This document shows, piece after piece, positions 10,538 through 20,008 of a stretch of DNA of 64,000 bases; positions within the stretch are counted from its first letter, which is position 1, and every line of letters begins with the position of its first letter. The translations under genes were made by a program, and so were the position numbers. Source of the stretch: Lactobacillus kullabergensis (lineage in GTDB: Bacteria; Bacillota; Bacilli; Lactobacillales; Lactobacillaceae); NCBI RefSeq assembly GCF_000967195.1, contig NZ_KQ033871.1, forward strand, positions 1,113,828 to 1,177,827, written 5' to 3'. Below the pieces are notes generated by a model. The model did not search any database and was not told where the DNA came from. It was given only the letters and a program-made list of their open reading frames with translations.

Positions 10538-10834
10538 TTATTTATCACCAAACAATTCTTTCCTTGCCTTTTGATGGTCAACATATGAGTAAAGCTCTTG
10601 GTAAAACTCTTTAGGCACTGTAGTTCCTAAACTACGCTCAATTAAGCCTTTCTCTTGAGCACTTTTGATCTGACTTGGATCAAGAGAAACATATGCTCCC
10701 CTACCAGGTTTTTTACCAGTAGGATCAACTGAAATATTCTTTTCTTTGTCGACTACAATGCGTACCAACTCTTTTTTGGGCTGCATAGTATTAGTTAACA
10801 AATCTTTTCGCATTGGAATCTTTCTTTTTTTCAA
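10538..10834 (-). CDS. ylxR: YlxR/RnpM family protein
   Basis: Small basic protein of the YlxR (DUF448) family. In Bacillus subtilis the homologue has been reported to bind RNase P RNA. The 98 residues contain the hallmark RKIPMRKDLLTNTMQPKKEL and the GRGAYV motif. The frame begins at a GTG (10841-10843), but AAGAGGTG lies about 6 nt before an in-frame TTG at 10832-10834, giving the family-like N-terminus MKKRKIPMRKD. I prefer the TTG; the alternative adds three residues. It lies between nusA and ylxQ. Confidence 0.88.
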   Translation of the reverse strand: MKKRKIPMRKDLLTNTMQPKKELVRIVVDKEKNISVDPTGKKPGRGAYVSLDPSQIKSAQEKGLIERSLGTTVPKEFYQELYSYVDHQKARKELFGDK

Positions 10835-10851
10835 AAGTTTCACCTCTTGCT

Positions 10852-12105
10852 TTAATTTTCAGTAGAATCTACCGTTTTACTGTCAGTAACGTTTTCTTGA
10901 TGCTCATCTTCTGAGTCAGTATCTTCAGAAGTTGGCTCTTTGTCTGATTCTTCACTTTCAGCAAAATCGCTGTTTGTTTGTGAAGAATTTGAGCCATCTT
11001 CAGCTAAATTATTAGTTTCAGCTTCTTCGTTTTCTTTTTCAGCTTGATCACTGCTTTCATCAACAAATTCTACTTCAGATTCTGGTCTGATATCTATCTT
11101 ATAACCTGTTAATCTAGCAGCTAAACGTACATTCTGTCCTTTTTTACCAATGGCAAGTGACAATTGATAATCCGGAACAATTACCAAAGCACTTTTTTCC
11201 TCGTCCTCATCTCCAAATTGAACAGCAATCACTTCAGCAGGATTCAAGGCATTAGCAATGTAATCTGACGGATCTTCCTCGTATTTAACTACATCTATAT
11301 TTTCACCGTCAAGTTCATTGACCACATTCTGAACTCTAGCACCTCGCTGTCCAACACATGTTCCTACCGGATCAATATTAGGATCATTGGACTTCACTGC
11401 AATTTTGGTTCTGTCTCCTGCTTCACGAGCAATTGAGACCACTTCAACAGTCCCATCATAAATTTCAGGTACTTCCTGTTCAAATAATCTCTTTACCATA
11501 TCAGGTGCGGTACGTGAAACCGTAATTTGAGCACCTTTTGAATCTGAACCAACATGAGTAACTAGAACCCTGATCTGATCTTGGGGATTATAGCTTTCAC
11601 CAGGCATTTGATCGTTACGTGGCATTACTGCTTCAACATTACCAATTTTAACATAAACGAAACGATTATCACGTCTTTCAACAGTGCCCGTTATTAATTC
11701 ATCTTCATACTGTGAGTATTCATCAATAATATGATTTCTCTCTGCCTCCCGTAAATGTTGCATAATAACTTGTTTAGCAGTTTGTGCAGCAATCCGACCA
11801 AAATTTTTAGGTGCAACTTCGAAACGAATTTTGTCACCAAGTTCATAAGCCCCATTAATTGTCAGAGCATCCTTTAAACTGATTTCCAAACGTTCATCAT
11901 GAACTTCTTCAACGACAGTCTTTTCAGTCATTAGCTTAAAGTCACCCTTACGTTCATCAAATTCAACTATTACATTCGTTGCCTGATTATAATTTTTCTT
12001 ATATGCTGCAACCAGCGCTGCTTTTATTGCTTCAACAATTACGTCTTGCTTTATACCCTTTGTTTTCTCGAGTGTAGCGAACGCTTCAAGCATTTCCTTA
12101 GACAT
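10852..12105 (-). CDS. nusA: transcription termination/antitermination factor NusA
   Basis: Binds RNA polymerase, prolongs pausing and enhances intrinsic termination. The order is N-terminal polymerase-binding domain (about 1-125), S1 domain (ELITGTVERRDNRFVYV) and two KH domains (GTCVGQRGARVQNVVNEL and LAIGKKGQNVRLAARL, ending near residue 350). An acidic, Ser/Glu/Asp-rich tail of about 65 residues follows, which is longer than the end of the Bacillus protein. It is in the operon with rimP, whose leader carries a possible NusA-responsive hairpin. The start ATG has AAAGG at a rather long spacing. Confidence 0.97.
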   Translation of the reverse strand: MSKEMLEAFATLEKTKGIKQDVIVEAIKAALVAAYKKNYNQATNVIVEFDERKGDFKLMTEKTVVEEVHDERLEISLKDALTINGAYELGDKIRFEVAPKNFGRIAAQTAKQVIMQHLREAERNHIIDEYSQYEDELITGTVERRDNRFVYVKIGNVEAVMPRNDQMPGESYNPQDQIRVLVTHVGSDSKGAQITVSRTAPDMVKRLFEQEVPEIYDGTVEVVSIAREAGDRTKIAVKSNDPNIDPVGTCVGQRGARVQNVVNELDGENIDVVKYEEDPSDYIANALNPAEVIAVQFGDEDEEKSALVIVPDYQLSLAIGKKGQNVRLAARLTGYKIDIRPESEVEFVDESSDQAEKENEEAETNNLAEDGSNSSQTNSDFAESEESDKEPTSEDTDSEDEHQENVTDSKTVDSTEN

Positions 12106-12123
12106 AAATTTTAATCAACCTTT

Positions 12124-12597
12124 CTAAAACTCAATTGCGAAACGAATGCCTGCAATTGCTTTACGGGGAAGTGATAAAACCTTCTTTTTAGTTTTTATCT
12201 TTACTTCAAGTTCGATTTCGCTGTCATTATAAGATTTTAAAGTTCCCTCATATTCTTTTTCACCTTCAACTTTCTGGTATAGTTTTATATGCACATACTC
12301 ATTTAAAGCTTTTTCCCAATCAGCTTTATTTTTTATTGGTCTTTCAATACCAGGAGAAGAAACTTCCAAAATATAGGGATCAGGAAATGGATCAGGTTGT
12401 ATTTGATCAAGCTTTTCAGATAATAATTCACTTAACCCTGCAATTTCATCCATATCAATACCATTTTCTCGATCAACGTAAATTCTTAAATAGTTTTGAC
12501 CCTTTTCTTTAACGTATTCTATATCAATAAACTCATCTTTGCGTTCTGCAATAATTGGTTTAATTTCTTTGAGAACAGAATCTTTAACTTTCGCCAA
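12124..12597 (-). CDS. rimP: ribosome maturation factor RimP
   Basis: Assembly factor for the 30S subunit. The longer open frame includes 14 residues encoded inside the leader hairpin and is not credible. GGAGG lies 7 nt before a TTG at 12595-12597, giving a 157-residue protein starting [18 protein letters not shown], the usual RimP length. Conserved features are the [17 protein letters not shown] strand, [19 protein letters not shown] and the C-terminal Sm-like domain. First gene of rimP-nusA-ylxR-ylxQ-infB-rbfA-truB-ribF, with its own promoter and a hairpin leader. Confidence 0.94.
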   Translation of the reverse strand: MAKVKDSVLKEIKPIIAERKDEFIDIEYVKEKGQNYLRIYVDRENGIDMDEIAGLSELLSEKLDQIQPDPFPDPYILEVSSPGIERPIKNKADWEKALNEYVHIKLYQKVEGEKEYEGTLKSYNDSEIELEVKIKTKKKVLSLPRKAIAGIRFAIEF

Positions 12598-12610
12598 GTA
12601 CTTTCCTCCG

Positions 12611-12641
12611 TAATAAAAAGAGTGAGCACAAGCGCTCACTC
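12611..12641 (-). terminator. leader attenuator hairpin upstream of rimP, also possible polC terminator
   Basis: Stem GAGTGAGC/GCTCACTC (12620-12641) with a 6-nt loop, followed on the minus strand by TTTTTATTA. It lies between the rimP promoter (12670-12698) and the rimP ribosome binding site, so transcripts from that promoter must pass it. It may also end polC transcripts. The U-tract is interrupted, as in terminators that need NusA. Confidence 0.8.
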
Positions 12642-12669
12642 CGAATTATTTATTCGAACTTCTTTAAAA

Positions 12670-12698
12670 AGTATATCACATTTATATTAATACTGCAA
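12670..12698 (-). promoter_or_regulatory. rimP-nusA operon promoter
   Basis: On the minus strand, TTGCAG (12693-12698), 17 nt, TATACT (12670-12675). It lies in the polC-rimP gap, upstream of the attenuator hairpin. Predicted transcription start near 12663. Confidence 0.75.
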
Positions 12699-12702
12699 AA
12701 GT

Positions 12703-15700
12703 TTAAAAGAGTGAAAGTTGATTCTGCTCCGGCATTCCATTTAGAACTTCATTATTCTCTAAATAATCCATAATTGACTGGGATACTTTTCCACGGTTTG
12801 CCAAATCTTCTTTTGACAAAAATTTCTGCTCAGTTCTTGCAGCAACAATTTGTTTGGCTGCATTATTTCCCAGACCAGGAACTGCATTAAACGGTGCTAA
12901 AATTGTATGCTGATCAATAATTTTAAAATTAGTGGCCTCAGACTGATTAATATCAACCATTTTTATTTTAATACCACGCTCCAAACACTCATTGGCAATT
13001 TCTAAGACTGTAAGAAGACTCTTATCCTTGGCAGACGCATCATTTCCTTGATTTTGAATATCAGCCATCGCCTTTTTTACCGTGTTTTTACCATGACTCA
13101 TAGCTACTAAATCAAATAAATCAGCACGTACTGAGAAATAGGCAGTGTAGTAAATTTCAGGATAGTAAACTTTAAACCAGGCAATTCTTAAAGCCATTAA
13201 TATATAAGCCGTCGCATGAGCTTTCGGAAACATATACTTGATTTTGAGACAAGACGGAATATACCAGTCAGGAATTTTATCATTTTTCTGTAGAACTGCC
13301 ATATCATCATCACTTATTCCCCGACCATGACGAACTGATTCCATAGTTGAAAACGCTACTTCGGGTTTAACTCCCCAGTGAATCAAGTCCATCATGATGT
13401 TGTCTCTACAACCAATAACATCTTTCAGTTTGCAAGTGCCGTTATTAACAAGCTCTTCAGCGTTTCCTAACCAGACATCAGTACCGTGGGATAAGCCAGA
13501 AATTTGCAGTAACTCGGAAAATGTAGTCGGCTTTGTTTCTTCTAACATCCCTCGTACAAATTTTGTACCAAATTCGGGTACGCCTAAAGTACCAGTTTCT
13601 GATTGAATTTGCTCGGGTGTTACACCTAAAATTTTAGGACTTGAAAAAAGCGACATTACTCCTGGATCATCGGGTGGAATTGTTAAAGGATCAACACCAG
13701 AAAGGTCTTGCAACATTCTAATCATAGTTGGATCATCGTGACCTAGAATATCAAATTTCAAGATATTATCATGAATGGAATGAAAATCAAAATGAGTTGT
13801 CAACCACGCAGCATTGACATCATCTGCAGGATATTGTACGGGTGTGAAGTCATAGATATCCATATCATCGGGAACGACAACAATACCTGCAGGATGCTGA
13901 CCGGTAGTCCTTTTAACTCCACTGACACCAGCTGCTAAACGATCAAGTTCAGCACTACGCAGATTCAATTCTTTTTCTTCATCATAGTGTTTAGCATAAC
14001 CGTAAGCTGTCTTATCAGCAACAGTGGCAATTGTACCTGCTCGATAAGAATTATCGGGACCAAACATTACTCGAATAAAGTTATGAGCTACCGGCTGATA
14101 GTCACCCGAGAAATTCAAATCGATATCAGGAACTTTGTCACCGTGAAATCCCAAAAACGTTGCAAAAGGAATATCTTGCCCATCCTTAACTAGTTCAGCT
14201 CCACACTTAGGACATTTTTTATCTGGCAAGTCATATCCAGACCCATATTCACCGTTTTCGAAAAATTTTGAATACTTACATTTTGGACAACGATAATGAG
14301 GTGCCAATGGATTGACTTCGGTTATACCGGACATTGTAGCGACCAGACTTGAACCAACAGAACCACGTGAACCAACTAAATAGCCGTCCTTATTAGACTT
14401 AGCCACTAATCTTTGCGAAATCAAATAAATAACCGCATAACCGTTGGAAATGATTGAATTGAGTTCCATATCAAGTCTATCTTGAACAATCTTTGGCAAC
14501 GGATCCCCATATAACTCATGTGCTTTGTCAAAAGTCAAACGCTTCATTTCTTCATCAGCATTATCAATGTGAGGTGGATAAAGTCCATCTTTAATAGGCG
14601 AAATTTCTTCAATTGATTCAGCAATTTTATTAGGATTTGTAATTACTATTTCTTTAGCAATATCTGCACCTAAAAAACTAAAGGCATCTAGCATTTCCTG
14701 AGTAGTGTAAAAGTGCATGTCGGGTTGTTTTTTGTTTCTGTCAGGATTACTGCGTTGAGCCGAAATCAAAATCGTACGATATATAGCATCATGTTCTTCC
14801 AGATAATGTGCATCTCCTGTGGCAACTACTGGTTTATTTAATTCTTTACCCAATTTGTAAATATTTGTCAGAATTTCTTCAAGTTCTTTTTCATCAGCAA
14901 TCAAATGATCTTCAATCATAATTGAATAATTTGCTGGTGGCTGAATTTCGAGATAATCATAAAAGCGTGCCTTCTTACGAGCTTCGTCATAACCTTTTTG
15001 CATCATTGCGACAAAAACATCGCCTTCAGAGCATCCAGAACCATATAGCAAGCCTTCATGATTCTTAACCAAATCTGATTTGGGCGTACGGGGAATACGA
15101 TAAAAATCCTCGGTACTTGCAATAGAAACTAGTCTGTACATATTTTTAAGACCAGCCTGATTTTTAGCTAGGATAGTCATATGTTGTGGTCGTGCTCTCT
15201 TAAACACTTGACCCTGAGCAGCATAATCGTTCATTTTACCTAAATTATCTTCGTGATACTTTTTAGTAAAGGCATCCAAGAGCTTAAACATTAAATAGCC
15301 TGTTGCCTCAGCATCTTGGTTAGCCCTATGGTGATGCTCGAGGACAACATTATATTTTTTGGCCAGAGAATCTAAGGTATGTCTGGTTTGTTCTGGATGA
15401 AGCAACCGTGATACTTCTAGCGTATCAACTACCGGCTGGGTAATTTCATCTAATTTTGCTCTTCTCAATGCTGCGTTGACAAAACCAACATCAAACTGAA
15501 CATTATGACCACAAAGGGGACGGTCACCATAAAAATCCTGAAATTGCTTGATAACCACAGCCTCATCATCAGCTGCTCCTACCATTTCATCAGTAATTGA
15601 AGTCAAATTAATTGTCTGTTCACTTAACGGATGATGGGGATTAATAAATTTATCAAACCTCTCCAAAACTTCCCCATTTTTCATCTTCACAGCACCGATT

Positions 15701-17010
15701 TCAATAATGGTATCGTAAACGGATGATAACCCTGTCGTTTCAACGTCAAAAATAACAAATTCACGATCCTTATATGTCATTGAAGCTGGATTAAGAACCA
15801 GTAAAGCATGATCATCAATCATATTTGCTTCTAAACCGTAAATTATTTTGACGCCATTCTTTTTACCTGCGTTATACGCTTCAGGGAAGGCTTGAACATC
15901 AGCATGGTCTGTAATAGCTATTGCTTTTTGACCAAATTTCTTAGCAGCCATGACAAAGTCAGTTGCGGTATTTGTAGCATCAAGCTGACTCATATTTGTA
16001 TGTAAATGTAGCTCGACCCTTTTTTCATCACCCTGATATTTTTCAGTTCTGCCAACATGCTCTACAATTTCAAAACAAGAAATATTAAAAACAGTGTCAT
16101 GACTCCACTGGTCTTCAGCTACTGATCCTTGCATTTTAGCCCAAGTTCCCGGGTTGATTTTTGTCATATTTTCAATTTGCTCTTTATCGGAAACAAACTT
16201 TTTAAATGAAATTGAATCAGTATAGTCAGTTATTTCACCTGTAAATATAATTGAACCATTTTTTAATTCTCTACTCGAAATATTAAAAATATTGCCTTCT
16301 ATTACAATATTTCTACTTCCATCAATTACTTCCTTAATTTGAGTTACAGGTAAATTATCATCCAATTTGCGATTGCCATAACGAGTCTTTTTTGTGGGAT
16401 AGGTTGCTGGTTTTGGCTTTTCTTGTGGTGGAGCTGCATCATATTCTTCCTGCATATTTTGCTCATGTTGTTCCTGCAGCTCTTGAAGACTGGCTAAATT
16501 ATTTTTGGAATTTTCATCATCAATTTCAGTTACAAACTTCAAGTTAAAGAAACCAAAATTCCTCATTTCTTCCGCAAGTTCATCAAGCATTTTTTGCTCG
16601 AGCAGTCCATCAACCACTAAATTATCAACCGGAATAATCCAGCGGCCATTTTCTTTTTTAGGCTTATGACTAGAAATAAATTCTCGTGCCACTGGTTGCA
16701 AAGCCTGAGAATTTTGCACCGCGAACTGCCAATAGTCAGTTAAATAATCATCTGCTCCATCCTTAGAGCGAACATACAAATGAATATTGACGAAAGAGGA
16801 AAAACTAGCAGTTATAGCCTTATTTAAAGCATTAAAAGTTTCAAATTTTAGGGGTGTAGTAAAAAGAACATGGATATCCCACCTGTGTTCTTTAGCGTAA
16901 ACATCCACGTTCTCAATTTCGCCCTTTTGCAACAAATCATTATCTGCAAATTCTTGCGGAAACTTGATTTGCTCCAATAACCTTAAAAATAGTTTATTTT
17001 TATCAGTCAC
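12703..17010 (-). CDS. polC: DNA polymerase III alpha subunit, PolC type
   Basis: Main replicative DNA polymerase of low-GC Firmicutes. The 1435 residues have an N-terminal region, an OB domain and a PHP domain (VELHLHTNMSQLDATN) interrupted by a DnaQ-like 3'-5' exonuclease (FVIFDVETTGLSS). A four-cysteine zinc site follows (CPKC ... CPKC). The polymerase active-site motif is PDIDLNFSGDYQ, and the C-terminal domain ends in the QLSLF clamp-binding peptide. The start is GTG, 5 nt after the proS stop, with AGGA upstream. Last gene of the pyrH-to-polC run. Confidence 0.98.
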   Translation of the reverse strand: MTDKNKLFLRLLEQIKFPQEFADNDLLQKGEIENVDVYAKEHRWDIHVLFTTPLKFETFNALNKAITASFSSFVNIHLYVRSKDGADDYLTDYWQFAVQNSQALQPVAREFISSHKPKKENGRWIIPVDNLVVDGLLEQKMLDELAEEMRNFGFFNLKFVTEIDDENSKNNLASLQELQEQHEQNMQEEYDAAPPQEKPKPATYPTKKTRYGNRKLDDNLPVTQIKEVIDGSRNIVIEGNIFNISSRELKNGSIIFTGEITDYTDSISFKKFVSDKEQIENMTKINPGTWAKMQGSVAEDQWSHDTVFNISCFEIVEHVGRTEKYQGDEKRVELHLHTNMSQLDATNTATDFVMAAKKFGQKAIAITDHADVQAFPEAYNAGKKNGVKIIYGLEANMIDDHALLVLNPASMTYKDREFVIFDVETTGLSSVYDTIIEIGAVKMKNGEVLERFDKFINPHHPLSEQTINLTSITDEMVGAADDEAVVIKQFQDFYGDRPLCGHNVQFDVGFVNAALRRAKLDEITQPVVDTLEVSRLLHPEQTRHTLDSLAKKYNVVLEHHHRANQDAEATGYLMFKLLDAFTKKYHEDNLGKMNDYAAQGQVFKRARPQHMTILAKNQAGLKNMYRLVSIASTEDFYRIPRTPKSDLVKNHEGLLYGSGCSEGDVFVAMMQKGYDEARKKARFYDYLEIQPPANYSIMIEDHLIADEKELEEILTNIYKLGKELNKPVVATGDAHYLEEHDAIYRTILISAQRSNPDRNKKQPDMHFYTTQEMLDAFSFLGADIAKEIVITNPNKIAESIEEISPIKDGLYPPHIDNADEEMKRLTFDKAHELYGDPLPKIVQDRLDMELNSIISNGYAVIYLISQRLVAKSNKDGYLVGSRGSVGSSLVATMSGITEVNPLAPHYRCPKCKYSKFFENGEYGSGYDLPDKKCPKCGAELVKDGQDIPFATFLGFHGDKVPDIDLNFSGDYQPVAHNFIRVMFGPDNSYRAGTIATVADKTAYGYAKHYDEEKELNLRSAELDRLAAGVSGVKRTTGQHPAGIVVVPDDMDIYDFTPVQYPADDVNAAWLTTHFDFHSIHDNILKFDILGHDDPTMIRMLQDLSGVDPLTIPPDDPGVMSLFSSPKILGVTPEQIQSETGTLGVPEFGTKFVRGMLEETKPTTFSELLQISGLSHGTDVWLGNAEELVNNGTCKLKDVIGCRDNIMMDLIHWGVKPEVAFSTMESVRHGRGISDDDMAVLQKNDKIPDWYIPSCLKIKYMFPKAHATAYILMALRIAWFKVYYPEIYYTAYFSVRADLFDLVAMSHGKNTVKKAMADIQNQGNDASAKDKSLLTVLEIANECLERGIKIKMVDINQSEATNFKIIDQHTILAPFNAVPGLGNNAAKQIVAARTEQKFLSKEDLANRGKVSQSIMDYLENNEVLNGMPEQNQLSLF

Positions 17011-17015
17011 GAAAA

Positions 17016-18716
17016 TTATCCTAACTCTTTATTAATAAAATCGTCTAACTCGGACACTGTCATTTCAGTTGCTTTTTCATCAGTAGGCCGTTTAACTTCG
17101 ACTACTCCTTCACTGGCTTTTTTACCAACTGTCACTCGCACTGGAGCTCCCAGCAGGTCAGCATCAGCAAACTTAACTCCTGCCCGTTCATTACGATCAT
17201 CATACAACACATCATACTTAGCACTGTACTTTTCTTCAAGTTTTTGAGCTAAACTCGTTTGACCTTGATCTTTCATTTTCATTTGCACAATGTGCAGGCT
17301 AAATGGTGCAATTTCTTTAGGCCACGCCACGCCATTTTTAGTCAAATGCTGTTCAATCACAGCAGATAAAACTCTTGTAACCCCAATACCATATGAACCC
17401 ATTATAACAGGTTGAGCTTTACCATTTTTATCGAGGAAATTTGCACCCATAGTTTTTGTATAATAAGTTCCCAGTTTAAAAATGTGTCCTACCTCAATAG
17501 AAGTTGTGAATTTTAATGGTAAATGATCAATTGGATCTGGCTCACCTTCATTAGCAACACGAATGTCACCGAATATGTCTGGAGTAAAATCACGATTTAA
17601 ATTCACATTTTTAATTTGGTAACCAGATTTATTTGCACCTACAACAACATTATAAAGATTTTTAACAGTATTATCTGCTACTACTTTATCAGCCCAATTT
17701 GCTTTAATCGGACCAACGCTACCTTTGCCAACGTCGCTTATGTTTGCCAATTCTTCATCAGTAGCGATTCTTAGTGAGTCAACATCAAGTAAATGTTTTA
17801 ATTTTACTTCATTGACTTCTTTATCACCACGGATTAAGACTAGGATATTTTCTTTTTCATTAGCAACGTAAAGCACACTCTTAATAATTCTAGTTGCCGG
17901 AATATTTAAAAATTTAACTAAGTCTGAGATACTCTCTTGACCGGGTGTAGCTACTTCTTCAACTTGTTTTAACGGTTCCTCTTCCTGCTTGAACGTATCA
18001 ATACTGCAAGCCATTTCTAGATTAGCTGAATATGTTCCTGTTTCATTCGTAGCAATGGTATCTTCACCAATGGCAGCTGGAGCTTGAAATTCAGTTGAAT
18101 TTTTGCCACCCATAGTTCCTGAATCAGCAATAACCGGAGTAACTTTTAAGCCACAACGGTGATATGCAGCTGTAAAAGCCTTTTTCTCATTCTCAAATTG
18201 TTGATCAAGCTGTTCTTTAGTAGCCGCAAAGCTGTAAGCATCAAGCATGATAAATTCACGTGATCTCAATAAACCGAAACGAGGCCTGTTTTCATCTCTA
18301 AACTTTGATTGAATTTGGAAAAGAGCTATCGGCATTTGTTTATAACTTTTTAAATCTTTTGCGACAATATCAGTAAATGTTTCCTCGTGAGTTGGTCCTA
18401 GCAGACTTTGACGACCATGTCTGTCTTTAAGTTTAAACATTTCCGGACCATATTTTTGCCATCTGCCTGATTCTTCCCATAAAGTGGCAGGTAAAAGATC
18501 CGGCATTGCCATTTCTGGCACGTTGATTTTTGCCATTTCTTCACGCATTATCTGTTCAGCTTTACTTAGAACACGGTACCCTAAAGGCAAATATGCATAA
18601 ACGCCTGCCGTAACCTGACGAACATATCCGCCTCGCAGCATCAGTTTATGACTTTCAGCTACAGCATCAGCTGGTGCTTCCTTTAAAGTCGGCATAAATA
18701 ATTTAGATTGTCGCAT
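17016..18716 (-). CDS. proS: prolyl-tRNA synthetase, bacterial type
   Basis: Charges tRNA-Pro. The 566 residues have class II motifs in the catalytic core (GTMGGKNSTEFQAP, PVIMGSYGIGVTR), an inserted editing domain between motifs 2 and 3 (about 230-400), and a C-terminal anticodon-binding domain. This is the long bacterial form. GGGAG lies 9 nt before the ATG. It follows rseP by 25 nt. No T-box leader is present, so it is expressed as part of the operon. Confidence 0.98.
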   Translation of the reverse strand: MRQSKLFMPTLKEAPADAVAESHKLMLRGGYVRQVTAGVYAYLPLGYRVLSKAEQIMREEMAKINVPEMAMPDLLPATLWEESGRWQKYGPEMFKLKDRHGRQSLLGPTHEETFTDIVAKDLKSYKQMPIALFQIQSKFRDENRPRFGLLRSREFIMLDAYSFAATKEQLDQQFENEKKAFTAAYHRCGLKVTPVIADSGTMGGKNSTEFQAPAAIGEDTIATNETGTYSANLEMACSIDTFKQEEEPLKQVEEVATPGQESISDLVKFLNIPATRIIKSVLYVANEKENILVLIRGDKEVNEVKLKHLLDVDSLRIATDEELANISDVGKGSVGPIKANWADKVVADNTVKNLYNVVVGANKSGYQIKNVNLNRDFTPDIFGDIRVANEGEPDPIDHLPLKFTTSIEVGHIFKLGTYYTKTMGANFLDKNGKAQPVIMGSYGIGVTRVLSAVIEQHLTKNGVAWPKEIAPFSLHIVQMKMKDQGQTSLAQKLEEKYSAKYDVLYDDRNERAGVKFADADLLGAPVRVTVGKKASEGVVEVKRPTDEKATEMTVSELDDFINKELG

Positions 18717-18741
18717 TTAAACTCTCTCCCAAATTTATATT

Positions 18742-19998
18742 TTATTTAATAAAGTAACGGTAAATATCGTTTCCCGTTACAGCAATAATTAACACTAACA
18801 GTAAGCCGAAACCTATCAATTCCACCATGGCTTCATGATTTTCAGAAATTGGTTTACCACGAACTATTTCAATAAGGTTAAGCAAAAACTTACCACCATC
18901 AAGACCAGGTATAGGAATTAGATTCACTATTCCCAAGTTAATTGAAATCATGGCTAAAAAGGCCAAGATATAGGTAAAACCCATTTGCGAAACCTGTGAT
19001 GTCTGAGAATAAATGCCCACAGGCCCGGAAAGTTTATTTAAACTAAAATGACGGAATAAGCCACCAACTGCATTGAAAATCATTCCAGTAGTAGAAACAG
19101 CTGTATTCCAACCACGTTTAAATTTAGCACCGATGCTCTCATCACTTTTTGCTCTAATTCCGATTTGGTATACTTTTTGGCCTTGAACTTTAACAACTTT
19201 CGGTTGAACGCTTACCACTTTTTTTTGCTTATTTTTGATAACGGAAATATTAATTTTTTTACTTTTATTCTGAGATATTTCTTCCGAAATTTGTTCGAAG
19301 GACGTTATTTTGTGACCATTAAGAGCCACAATTTTTGAATCCGGTTCAATTTTTGCAACAGCAGCTGGTGAATTAGGTGTTACTTCAGCTATTTCTGTAG
19401 TTGCAGGACCTGGAACAGTAAATGTCCAAATTAAAAAAACGACAAAACCTAGAATTATATTCATTAATGGTCCAGCAATATTGGTAGCTAGTTTCTGCCA
19501 CACATTGGCTTCTTGAAACTGTGTATCACGTGGTGCAATAATTAACTCAGTTTTTGAACGATCAATAACCGTTGCATCATGATTGACTTTGTATGTAACT
19601 AATCGATCTTCTTCACCATTTTCATATCCAGAAATAAAAAGTTTATCTACCAAATCAAATGCCGTTACTTGTAATGGTATTCCTTCAATCGGTAAATCTG
19701 ATTCAGAGGCATCAATTTTTAAAACTTCTTTCTGTTGATTAAGCTGCAAAACTACTCTCATCCCTGCTGCTAAATCAGTTTCATCATCTTTACTTGCTAA
19801 ACGGACATATCCACCTAAGGGAAGCCACCTAATAGTGTAAGTAGTTGGATTGCGTCTAACTTGGAAAAGCTTTGGTCCCATACCTATAGAAAATTCACGC
19901 ACTAAAATGCCGCACTTTTTAGCAACAATAAAGTGCCCGAATTCATGGACAAAAACTAATATTCCAAATACTACTAAAAAGATAAGTATACCTTTCAC
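18742..19998 (-). CDS. rseP: site-2 membrane metalloprotease RseP/RasP
   Basis: Intramembrane zinc protease that cuts membrane-anchored substrates such as anti-sigma factors and signal-peptide remnants. Of 418 residues, the first membrane helix carries HEFGH at 18-22. A PDZ domain lies in the middle (about 200-270). A later helix carries NLIPIPGLDGGKFLLNLIE, the second metal-ligand motif, and a final membrane segment lies near the C-terminus. The start is GTG with AGGGGG upstream. It follows cdsA by 10 nt. Confidence 0.96.
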   Translation of the reverse strand: MKGILIFLVVFGILVFVHEFGHFIVAKKCGILVREFSIGMGPKLFQVRRNPTTYTIRWLPLGGYVRLASKDDETDLAAGMRVVLQLNQQKEVLKIDASESDLPIEGIPLQVTAFDLVDKLFISGYENGEEDRLVTYKVNHDATVIDRSKTELIIAPRDTQFQEANVWQKLATNIAGPLMNIILGFVVFLIWTFTVPGPATTEIAEVTPNSPAAVAKIEPDSKIVALNGHKITSFEQISEEISQNKSKKINISVIKNKQKKVVSVQPKVVKVQGQKVYQIGIRAKSDESIGAKFKRGWNTAVSTTGMIFNAVGGLFRHFSLNKLSGPVGIYSQTSQVSQMGFTYILAFLAMISINLGIVNLIPIPGLDGGKFLLNLIEIVRGKPISENHEAMVELIGFGLLLVLIIAVTGNDIYRYFIK

Positions 19999-20008
19999 AA
20001 AAATCCCC

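Noticed and set aside
12598-12639. Longer rimP start adding 14 residues ([14 protein letters not shown])
   Set aside because: Those codons lie in the leader hairpin and ribosome binding site; the TTG start with GGAGG gives the normal family length.
18717-18741. T-box riboswitch before proS
   Set aside because: Only 25 nt separate proS from rseP, which is too short for a T-box.
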